A stretch of 17,192 bases of DNA, taken from assembly GCA_003157295.1 (NCBI GenBank), contig PMJF01000083.1, positions 1,574-18,765 of the forward strand. The letters run 5' to 3'. The notes below the pieces were generated by a model. It was not told the DNA's origin. It was given only the letters and a program-made list of their open reading frames with translations, and ran no database searches. Position 1 is the stretch's first letter; every line of letters begins with the position of its first letter. Source of the stretch: Candidatus Moraniibacteriota bacterium. Lineage in GTDB: Bacteria; Patescibacteriota; Minisyncoccia; Moranbacterales; UBA11712. Made by a program: the position numbers and the translations under genes. Below are positions 1-5,951 of this stretch, piece after piece.

Positions 1-110
1 TTTTTGCAGAGAGAATAGAAATATTCATAAGCAAGCCGATGACTCTCTTTTTCAAAAGGGCTTTTTTTCTGCCAGTCGCTTTTTCCGAATAATATCAGAA
101 CTTTTTTCAT
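1..110 (-). CDS. ATP-grasp family protein, N-terminal fragment (cut by window edge)
   Basis: Only the first 36 or so codons are in the window. The translation begins MKKVLILFGKSDWQKK and continues to YEYFYSLCK. This matches the N-terminus of the gene immediately upstream (MKKVLILFSKSEWKK... YEYFYSLCK), so the two are tandem paralogues. The start ATG (110-108) overlaps the upstream gene's TGA stop in an ATGA arrangement, which points to translational coupling within the same minus-strand operon. The ATP-grasp core would lie outside the window, so the family call rests only on N-terminal similarity to the neighbour. Confidence 0.75.
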   Translation of the reverse strand, partial: MKKVLILFGKSDWQKKSPFEKESHRLAYEYFYSLCK

Positions 111-1078
111 ATGATTTCCCTGGTATCCTTGAAAAACTTTTTAAAAACCGTTGAGAGTTCATTATACATTCTAACCATATAAAGCTTTTCCCCGACTGGG
201 AAATATAAACCGGGCATCGAATTCAATTCTACAACCCACGGTCTTTTTTTCCTATCAAACATAATATCGATTGAAAAAATGCGTGGATAAAATGCTGAAA
301 AAAGTTTATTCGCATGACGGATGATGGGGGAAACTGATTTAGGAATGTTTGTGGACGGAATAAACCTTACTATTCCTCCCTGAGCTAGGTTTGCCAAAAA
401 ACTACCTTTGCTGGGCTCCCGTACCAAAGAATAAACTAATTTGTCATTAACCATTATCATTCGCAGGTCGTGTAAGCCCTTAGTAATCCTCGGAATACCA
501 TGGGAAGAATCAATGAAATCCTGAGCCAAGTAAGTTTGATTCAGGATCACTTGTTGAGAGGCTCTCTTTTTCTGGAATATTTGAATTCCTTCGCCACCAC
601 TTTGCCGGAGAGGCTTTATCACGACTTTATCAGTAGTTATTTTTTTTAAAATTTTTATTAATTCATTTTTGTTTCTTATCAGCCAGCCTGCCTTGCTCCA
701 CTGTCGAAACATTAAACTATTTAGAAATTTATTGTCGATGATTTGAGTAAAAAGCAGGTCATTAATAAAGGGAAAATTTTCCCCTATCAATTCCTTTTTA
801 TGAAAAATCTCGAGGCGTGCTTTAGTTTTGTCATATATCAAGTCAGGCCTAATATTATGAACCCTTTGCCAATCATTTCCTTTATTATTAAAAATCCAGG
901 CATGCTTAAATATATTTTTTTTATAGTCATACCATTCATAAGAGGCGCGATACATCTGAATACCATTTTTTTTGCAGAGAGAATAGAAATACTCATAAGA
1001 ATATCGATAAGCCTCATCTTGGGGGGGCTTACTTTTTTTCCATTCACTCTTACTAAACAAAATTAAGACTTTTTTCAT
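107..1078 (-). CDS. YheC/YheD-like ATP-grasp protein
   Basis: This 323-residue protein has the marks of an ATP-grasp carboxylate-amine/thiol ligase. A lysine-bearing strand and glycine-rich loop (VVIKPLRQSGGEG, residues 152-164) should bind ATP. DLR (204-206) and the metal-binding block D271 ... VVELNSMPGL (282-291, E284 and N286) complete the active site. The overall look is closest to the YheC/YheD group, whose substrates are not well established. The N-terminal 100 residues are a lineage-specific pre-ATP-grasp region. The start codon overlaps the stop of the upstream ATP-grasp/retropepsin gene by one base (TAATG), and the stop overlaps the next paralogue by four bases, so it is the third gene of a coupled operon. 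A role in peptide or cell-envelope modification together with the 7TM protein is inference. Confidence 0.8.
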   Translation of the reverse strand: MKKVLILFSKSEWKKSKPPQDEAYRYSYEYFYSLCKKNGIQMYRASYEWYDYKKNIFKHAWIFNNKGNDWQRVHNIRPDLIYDKTKARLEIFHKKELIGENFPFINDLLFTQIIDNKFLNSLMFRQWSKAGWLIRNKNELIKILKKITTDKVVIKPLRQSGGEGIQIFQKKRASQQVILNQTYLAQDFIDSSHGIPRITKGLHDLRMIMVNDKLVYSLVREPSKGSFLANLAQGGIVRFIPSTNIPKSVSPIIRHANKLFSAFYPRIFSIDIMFDRKKRPWVVELNSMPGLYFPVGEKLYMVRMYNELSTVFKKFFKDTREII

Positions 1079-2481
1079 TACTTCACTTCAATTAAAAATT
1101 TCTTCAGGTCTCTTTTGCCTACAATCATCGGATATTTCAAGCCTGTCCGCTCAACAATATTAACTTTCGAGATTACCCTTTCTTTATCCATATCAAATTC
1201 CAATTTTACTTTAGGCCTTATGGTAACGCCGCTTGAAGAATAGATAATTATAATATCTTCTAAGTCAGGATGACCGACTAAATATTTATTTCGCAAATCT
1301 TCCTCGATTTGTTTCACGTTAGCCCTCGGCAGATCCGTTGGCATTTCTAGGGAAGCAAAATAATCTAACAAATCTTCATATCCTAACTCTATTGCCAGTT
1401 TCGTATCAATCGAACTTGATTGCGCCCCCGTGTCGATTTTTGCTTCCACCTCAATTTCTTTTCCGTCCTTTCCAAAAAGTTTCACTTTTTCTACCGTCCC
1501 GATAATTTTCTTTCCGGAAATGTCTTCGATTTCTTCTTCAATTTCACCTCCAAAAAGGTTCATTCCGACTGCGACGCCTTTTTCGACGGTTTTTATTTTG
1601 AGCCCCTCGACGCGGCGGAGGCGGCCCAGGAGGCCGTCGAGATTGGCCACCTGGATAGAAAGACCGGGACGGGCATTGAGCTCTAGAAACACCGGACCAA
1701 GATCGCGGTCAATGGCGACGTCGGCTCCCAAAAATCCCAGGCCGGAGATTTCTTGGGTGCGGACGGCGAGGGTCAAGATCGTCTTCCAATAGGGAATCTT
1801 GATTCCGGAAAGAAGAAGCCGGGTCCCGGGAGCATATTCGATAAGTTTATTTTTCCCCAAGACCGCCGTGGTGGTAACTCCGGTCGCCAAATCGATCCCG
1901 ACGCCGATGGCTCCCTGCTGCAGATTCGCTTTTCCGTCCGAAACTTTGGTTGGGAGGCGAAGCATGGCCATCACCGGGACTTTGTTATAAATAATTACGC
2001 GGATATCGGGAATGCCTTTATAAGCATAGGGCTTAAAGAGCTTCAAAAGTTTCATTCTTTCTTCAAAAAAAGCAATGTCGGGAACACCGGACAAAGAAAA
2101 ACTTCCGTCGATTATGTTTCTGATATGAGTCTTGAGATCGTTAACAGCAATCAATGATCCATCAGCCTTGATCCAAGTATCGGAAAAATTCTTTTTCTTT
2201 CCATAGACGACCAAAATTCCTTCTCCGCCGAAACCTCGGTTGGGCTTCAAGACAAAACTTTCCGGAAGGGTTGTCCAGTCAAAATTTTCCAGCTCATCAA
2301 CGTCTTTTATCTTGTTGATCAGCCTAGGGACAGGCATCTCCGCCTTCATGAGCATTTTTTTACTGCGGAGCTTGTCATCGGCCAGTCTTTTTGCCCGGCG
2401 AAGATTATTGGGACGGATAAACTCCAAATTACGGGCGTTCATTCCCAAAATTTTTCGGCTGTTTCGAAAAAGTTGAATCAT
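1078..2481 (-). CDS. ATP-grasp alpha-L-glutamate ligase-like protein fused to a retropepsin-like domain
   Basis: This is a 467-residue two-domain protein. Residues 1 to about 305 form an ATP-grasp ligase of the RimK-related 'alpha-L-glutamate ligase homologue' type: FVLKPNRGFGGEG (76-88) is the ATP-binding lysine and glycine loop, D160/R161 follow, and VFLELNARPGL (264-274) carries the metal ligands. Residues about 327-467 look like the RimB/DUF785 'ATP-dependent zinc protease' family, which has a retropepsin-like fold. The catalytic-type motif KIDTGAQSSSID (348-359, D350) and the closing YPMIVGKRDLKKFL (450-463) support this. In many bacteria the two parts are separate neighbouring genes, so the fusion is notable. 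The start overlaps the stop of the 7TM gene (ATGA). The known gene neighbourhood of this ligase class includes a 7TM protein, exactly as here. The amino acid or peptide it joins is unknown. Confidence 0.85.
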   Translation of the reverse strand: MIQLFRNSRKILGMNARNLEFIRPNNLRRAKRLADDKLRSKKMLMKAEMPVPRLINKIKDVDELENFDWTTLPESFVLKPNRGFGGEGILVVYGKKKNFSDTWIKADGSLIAVNDLKTHIRNIIDGSFSLSGVPDIAFFEERMKLLKLFKPYAYKGIPDIRVIIYNKVPVMAMLRLPTKVSDGKANLQQGAIGVGIDLATGVTTTAVLGKNKLIEYAPGTRLLLSGIKIPYWKTILTLAVRTQEISGLGFLGADVAIDRDLGPVFLELNARPGLSIQVANLDGLLGRLRRVEGLKIKTVEKGVAVGMNLFGGEIEEEIEDISGKKIIGTVEKVKLFGKDGKEIEVEAKIDTGAQSSSIDTKLAIELGYEDLLDYFASLEMPTDLPRANVKQIEEDLRNKYLVGHPDLEDIIIIYSSSGVTIRPKVKLEFDMDKERVISKVNIVERTGLKYPMIVGKRDLKKFLIEVK

Positions 2482-3122
2482 CGGGGCTTGATTATTTGCC
2501 TAAAGCGAAAATATTCAGTAAGACGAAGCCCGGTCCATTTACCGAGGAAAATATTGATGGGTAGAGTGAGCAAGCTGATCCAGGGATAGTGTAAAATGAT
2601 TCTGATCAGCATATCCCAGCTGGCAATATAATATCCGATAACAGAAATGATCAGGGTCTCCAGAGCCAGCACCATGGCGGCTCGCCCGCCTTTTTCAATT
2701 TGAACAGCCACGAATTTCTCAACCAGAGTGATCATAATGAGAATCGGAAAAATGGAAACGCTGGCGAGTCCCGTTCGATTATAAATCCCACCGATTATGA
2801 GGAGCGCCAAAATGGAAAAGCCGACAATCGTGATCATGATGGCGACGCGGGGAAGATAAAGAAGTCGGAACTGCTTGAGCAGCAGGCGAGTGAGCGTTCC
2901 GACAATAATGACGGTAATGAAGATCGTGATCCCGTAGCGGATCTCATTGGTGGCGAGCAGCGCGAAAGTGATAATGGCCGGAGTATAAATGCCAAAAGCC
3001 TTGATTCCGACGACTTGGCGGAAAAAGGCGATCATCGTCACGATGATCGGCAGGATCAAAACTAAAATAAGCGTATCAAGGGGGACGCCGTTGGTGAGCG
3101 CGAGTGTGATAAATTGGTTCAT
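2478..3122 (-). CDS. Stand-alone 7TM protein of the 7TM-transglutaminase type
   Basis: This 214-residue protein is almost entirely hydrophobic helices. Roughly seven segments can be drawn (about residues 17-35, 43-60, 66-84, 93-112, 120-137, 150-168 and 176-195). The family pattern is clear: an early FGIYTPAIITFAL block, then LLYLPRVAIMI, then FPILIMITLVEKF, and the closing GKWTGLRLTEYFRFR. This is the membrane domain usually fused to an inactive transglutaminase and found beside ATP-grasp ligases. Here the transglutaminase part is absent. It is the first gene of the leftward operon and overlaps the ligase-retropepsin gene by four bases. It probably anchors or exports the product of the ligases at the cytoplasmic membrane, but that is inference. 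No clear Shine-Dalgarno site precedes the ATG. Confidence 0.85.
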   Translation of the reverse strand: MNQFITLALTNGVPLDTLILVLILPIIVTMIAFFRQVVGIKAFGIYTPAIITFALLATNEIRYGITIFITVIIVGTLTRLLLKQFRLLYLPRVAIMITIVGFSILALLIIGGIYNRTGLASVSIFPILIMITLVEKFVAVQIEKGGRAAMVLALETLIISVIGYYIASWDMLIRIILHYPWISLLTLPINIFLGKWTGLRLTEYFRFRQIIKPR

Positions 3123-3139
3123 TAAAATGTATTATTTAG

Positions 3140-3191
3140 AAATAAAAAAGCCCCTCAATCTGGCTTAATCTTACTTAATTTTAGGGGTTTT
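3140..3191 (-). terminator. Possible weak terminator after ruvC (overlaps the operon promoter)
   Basis: On the minus strand an AAAACCCCT arm pairs with AGGGG..TTTT (five GC-rich pairs, one mismatch, then A-T pairs). The second arm runs into a CTTTTTTATTT tract. The loop is long (about 28 nt), which makes it weak. The left arm lies in the spacer of the promoter called here, so terminator and promoter cannot be cleanly separated. Confidence 0.35.
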
Positions 3192-3196
3192 GTCAA
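3168..3196 (-). promoter_or_regulatory. Sigma70-type promoter of the 7TM/ATP-grasp operon
   Basis: Read on the minus strand, TTGACA (3196-3191) and TAAGAT (3173-3168) are separated by exactly 17 bases. This places a transcription start near 3161, about 40 nt before the ATG at 3122. The -35 box is perfect and the -10 box matches four of six consensus positions. It abuts the outer end of the inverted repeat downstream of ruvC. Confidence 0.6.
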
Positions 3197-3298
3197 TCCT
3201 GTTAGAGGTATTTTCTGTTATACTTAAAAGCAAAATTGAAGCAAAGACTATATTGATTTAAATATCTTTTATTATATCGCTGATACCTCTAACGGGAT
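3196..3298. repeat. Long inverted repeat, 16-bp arms, 71-nt AT-rich loop
   Basis: The arms ATCCTGTTAGAGGTAT (3196-3211) and ATACCTCTAACGGGAT (3283-3298) are complementary over 16 positions with one G-T wobble. The right arm touches the ruvC stop codon and the left arm touches the -35 box of the next operon. The loop is AT-rich and has no open reading frame of note. It may be a 3' stabilising hairpin or a small dispersed element; no U-tract follows directly on either strand. Confidence 0.7.
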
Positions 3299-3801
3299 CA
3301 ATCCAATTCTTTCATTCTACGCGAATTGAGATGACAGATCGCTATCGCGATCGCATCGGCCGCGTCGTCCGGTTTGGGGATGGATTCCAATTTCAATATA
3401 CTTTTTACCATGAGCTGGATCTGTTTTTTATCCGCTCGGCCGTATCCAGTAAGCGCTTGTTTCACCTGGAGCGGCGTATAGGAAAAAAGAGGAATAAGAT
3501 TTTTTTTGATCTCATATAAGATCACTCCGCGCGCTTGGGCGACAGTTATCGCGGTTTTCAAATTTTTGAAAAAAAACAAATCCTCAATCGCGGCTTCATC
3601 GGGTTTATATTTTTTGATGAGCGAGCTGATATCACGCCCAATCTCAACCAGCCGCTCTGCGTCGGAATTGAACTTAGAAGTATTCACGCAGCCGCAAGCT
3701 ACCAATCGCGTGTTTTTTTTATCTTCTTCAACAATCGCCCAGCCGGTGGTTGCCGTGCCTGGGTCGATTCCGAGAACTCGCAAAGGATTATAAGTTATCA
3801 T
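3298..3801 (-). CDS. ruvC: Crossover junction endodeoxyribonuclease RuvC
   Basis: RuvC is the Holliday-junction resolvase that cuts recombination intermediates together with RuvAB. The 167-residue protein starting at MITYNPLRVLGIDPGT carries all four acidic active-site positions of the family: D13 in GIDPGT, E73 in AIEDLFF, and D146 and D149 in DDAADAIAIAICH. The middle block YTPLQVKQALTGYGRADKKQ (108-127) is also typical. An ATG at 3801 gives the family's usual length; the open frame reaches further upstream, but that part only reads through yebC. The gene overlaps the end of yebC by 14 nt, a common yebC-ruvC arrangement. No ruvA or ruvB follows here, since transcription runs into an inverted repeat and a new promoter. 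Confidence 0.95.
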   Translation of the reverse strand: MITYNPLRVLGIDPGTATTGWAIVEEDKKNTRLVACGCVNTSKFNSDAERLVEIGRDISSLIKKYKPDEAAIEDLFFFKNLKTAITVAQARGVILYEIKKNLIPLFSYTPLQVKQALTGYGRADKKQIQLMVKSILKLESIPKPDDAADAIAIAICHLNSRRMKELD

Positions 3802-4504
3802 AAATTTCTTGCACGTCATCAAGTTCATCGAGCTTCTCGAGAAGTTTTTCATAGTCAATTTTCGCTTCCACGCTGATCGAAACGGGAGAGGCGGGAATAA
3901 AAAGCAAACCGGCATTTTCAATTTGAATTCCTTTTTGTTCCAGATTTTCTTTCATTTCTTTGAGGTCGCGCGGGTCAGTGATGACTTGCAAAACCTCGCC
4001 CTGGAAAATAGTGTCGATGGCTCCGGCATCAATGGCCTTGAATTCAACATCGTTGGCGTCATGTCCGGAAGTATTTATATATATCATGCCGACATTCCGA
4101 AAGAGGTGTTTGAGACTCCCAGCCGGGACCATTTTCCCCCCGGCTTTTTCGATGGTGCTCCTAACTTCGGTAATAGTCCGATTTTTGTTATCAGTCGCGG
4201 TCTTCACCAGCATGGCGATGTTTTCCGGTCCCATCGCTTCATAAATGATTTCCTCGATCGAGGCTGAGTCTTTCAGTTCTCCTGTTCCGCGCTTTATGGC
4301 GCGGTCAATATTGTCTTTCGGCATATTCACCGCCCGAGCCTGATCGATTGCCAGGCGCAGCTTGAAATTCATATCCGGATTTCCGCCGCCATCTTTCGCG
4401 GCTAGCGTGACGATTCGTGCGACCTTCGTGAAAACATTGGCGCGTTTGGCGTCCTGGGCGGCCTTTTTATGTTTGATGCCTGCGAAATGTGAGTGTCCGG
4501 ACAT
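3788..4504 (-). CDS. yebC: YebC/PmpR family protein
   Basis: This 238-residue protein begins MSGHSHFAGIKHKKAAQDAK and contains the highly conserved stretches FTKVARIVTLAAKDGG, NMPKDNIDRAIKRGTG and the glycine/methionine-rich EAMGPENIAMLVKTATDNKN. These are diagnostic of YebC. The family was long described as a DNA-binding transcription regulator and more recently as a translation factor acting on ribosomes stalled at proline-rich stretches; which role applies here cannot be judged. Its length is normal. It is transcribed leftward with ruvC from the divergent region it shares with the riboflavin genes. No Shine-Dalgarno site is visible before the ATG. Confidence 0.95.
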   Translation of the reverse strand: MSGHSHFAGIKHKKAAQDAKRANVFTKVARIVTLAAKDGGGNPDMNFKLRLAIDQARAVNMPKDNIDRAIKRGTGELKDSASIEEIIYEAMGPENIAMLVKTATDNKNRTITEVRSTIEKAGGKMVPAGSLKHLFRNVGMIYINTSGHDANDVEFKAIDAGAIDTIFQGEVLQVITDPRDLKEMKENLEQKGIQIENAGLLFIPASPVSISVEAKIDYEKLLEKLDELDDVQEIYDNL

Positions 4505-4571
4505 AATTGCAATTATTAGCTTGTTTGGCGTAATATAATACTAGTCTTTTAAGCTACATATTTCAAGGAAC
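4505..4571. promoter_or_regulatory. Divergent promoter region between yebC and the riboflavin operon
   Basis: This 67-nt gap must serve both directions. For yebC, TTGAAA (4566-4561) and TAGTAT (4543-4538) on the minus strand are 17 nt apart. For the riboflavin genes a perfect TATAAT (4534-4539) lies on the plus strand, but no good -35 box is seen. The two -10 elements overlap, so the promoters could interfere. The gap is far too short for an FMN riboswitch, and none of its conserved elements is present. Confidence 0.45.
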
Positions 4572-4913
4572 ATGGGAATCATTATCTCTGGAAAAGTCGT
4601 GAGAGGAGAACAAAAAGGAAAAAAACTTGGTTTTCCGACGGTCAATATTGAGCTTACAGAAAAAATGGAAAGCGGAGTTTACGCGGGATCTGTTGAAATG
4701 GGCGACAAAAATTATAAAGCTGGCATCTTTGTGAATAATGAGGGAGCATTACTGGAGGCTCATATCATTGGATTTTCTGGCGATCTTTATGGGAAAAAAA
4801 TTGAAGCTGATATTGGGAAGAAAATGAGAGACATTATTAAATTTGAGAGCGAGGAAGCGCTAAAACGACAAATTGAAAATGATATTGAAATAATATGTTC
4901 ACAGGAATTATAA
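4572..4913 (+). CDS. Stand-alone riboflavin kinase (flavokinase domain)
   Basis: Riboflavin kinase converts riboflavin and ATP to FMN. The 113-residue protein corresponds only to the C-terminal kinase domain of bifunctional RibF. It shows the signature GKKLGFPTVNI (16-26), SGVYAG (34-39), the LEAHIIGFSGDLYGKKI block (61-77), and the closing RDIIKFESEEALKRQIENDI (86-105). The FAD-synthetase half present in most bacterial RibF proteins is missing, so this gene alone would stop at FMN. A short AAGGA lies only two bases before the ATG, so the ribosome site is doubtful. The 3' end overlaps riboflavin synthase by 19 nt, indicating coupling. Confidence 0.9.
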   Translation: MGIIISGKVVRGEQKGKKLGFPTVNIELTEKMESGVYAGSVEMGDKNYKAGIFVNNEGALLEAHIIGFSGDLYGKKIEADIGKKMRDIIKFESEEALKRQIENDIEIICSQEL

Positions 4914-5497
4914 AAAAAGTATCAAAAGTCGAAAAAGCTTCGTGGCAGTCGGGCAGTCTTTTTATTGAAATAGAAATCCCGAGAGGATGGAAAGTTAAGC
5001 GAGGAGAAAGTATTTCAATTAATGGCGTTTGTTCGACTGTTAACAAAGTGATTAAAGATAGTTTTATGGTAGAATATATGCCGGAAACAGTTAAAAAAAC
5101 AACGGTCAGAGATTTAAAAAAAAGAACGCAAGTGAATCTTGAACGAAGTCTGCGGGTGGGCGACTTGATGGACGGACATATCGTGCAGGGACATGTGGAT
5201 TGCGTCGGAAGAATTATTGAAATCAAAAAAGTGGAGCAATCGGCAGTGATGAAAATTAGAATTCCGAAAGAATTCACAAAATTTCTAGCGCCGAAAGGGT
5301 CAGTTTCGGTTGACGGAATAAGTCTCACAATAGTTGATTCAAAAAAAGACTGGTTTACAATTTCACTTGTGAGCTATACGCTCGAAAATACGAATTTAGG
5401 GAAAATTAAAGTAGGCGAAAAAGTGAATATTGAAACGGACGCGATCGCAAAATATATATTTAACATTTTAAAATCTACCGGGTATGCTAAACGCTAA
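4895..5497 (+). CDS. ribE: Riboflavin synthase alpha subunit
   Basis: Riboflavin synthase dismutates two molecules of 6,7-dimethyl-8-ribityllumazine to riboflavin. The 200-residue protein starts with the family's invariant MFTGII and has two lumazine-binding repeats. The first contains GESISINGVCSTV (37-49) and NLERSLRVGD (81-90); the second starts around DGHIVQGHVDCVG (93-105) with KGSVSVDGISLTIVD (134-148) and TNLG (166-169). Length is normal. The start codon lies inside the riboflavin kinase gene and the 3' end overlaps lumazine synthase by 14 nt, so the three genes form one coupled unit. The symbol ribE is used here for the alpha-type synthase; some nomenclatures call it ribC. Confidence 0.95.
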   Translation: MFTGIIKKVSKVEKASWQSGSLFIEIEIPRGWKVKRGESISINGVCSTVNKVIKDSFMVEYMPETVKKTTVRDLKKRTQVNLERSLRVGDLMDGHIVQGHVDCVGRIIEIKKVEQSAVMKIRIPKEFTKFLAPKGSVSVDGISLTIVDSKKDWFTISLVSYTLENTNLGKIKVGEKVNIETDAIAKYIFNILKSTGYAKR

Positions 5498-5942
5498 AAA
5501 AGGAAAATCAGGAGAAATAAACGGAGCCAAATTAAAAGTTGGGATTGTTGTTTCGCAGTTTAATGATAATGTCACGCAGTCGATGCTCGAAGGCGCGCTG
5601 GAGACCTTGGCGGAAAACAAAGTCAAAAAAGAAAATATCAAAACTGTCTGGGTGCCGGGGTCATTTGAAATTCCTCTCGCTTGCCAGAGACTGGCGCAGG
5701 TGAAAAAATACGACGCATTGGTCGCGATCGGGTGTGTGATCAAAGGCGAAACGGATCACTTCTATTATATTTGCGATGAAGTTTCGCGGGGAGTAATGGA
5801 CGTGATGCTGAAATATAATCTGCCCGTCGGGTTTGGCGTGCTGACCTGCAACAATCTCAAGCAAGCCGAAGCTCGTTCGCGCGGAAAACACAACAAGGGT
5901 TGCGAAGCAGCCGAAGCGGCGCTGGCAATGATAAAAAAATAA
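5484..5942 (+). CDS. ribH: 6,7-dimethyl-8-ribityllumazine synthase
   Basis: Lumazine synthase condenses 5-amino-6-ribitylaminouracil with 3,4-dihydroxy-2-butanone 4-phosphate, just before the riboflavin synthase step. The 152-residue protein has the expected motifs: VVSQFND (22-28), VPGSFEIPLA (57-66), GCVIKGETDHFYYICDEVS (83-101, with catalytic-type H92), and PVGFGVLTCNNLKQAEARS (114-132). The closing NKGCEAAEAALAMI (137-150) is also typical. It overlaps riboflavin synthase by 14 nt. The first paralogue of the phosphohistidine-domain array starts only 9 nt after its stop with no terminator between them, so that gene is probably co-transcribed. The pathway's early genes (ribA/ribB/ribD type) are not in this window. 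Confidence 0.95.
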   Translation: MLNAKKGKSGEINGAKLKVGIVVSQFNDNVTQSMLEGALETLAENKVKKENIKTVWVPGSFEIPLACQRLAQVKKYDALVAIGCVIKGETDHFYYICDEVSRGVMDVMLKYNLPVGFGVLTCNNLKQAEARSRGKHNKGCEAAEAALAMIKK

Positions 5943-5951
5943 CTATCGCGC

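Noticed and set aside
1420..2157. Several plus-strand open frames over the ligase-retropepsin gene
   Set aside because: They overlap a strongly supported minus-strand gene and have low-complexity, serine/arginine-rich translations.
3802..3921. An N-terminal extension of RuvC
   Set aside because: The extra 40 residues only read through yebC in another frame; the ATG at 3801 gives the family's normal length and start.
4505..4571. An FMN riboswitch before the riboflavin genes
   Set aside because: The gap is 67 nt and lacks the conserved elements of that riboswitch.
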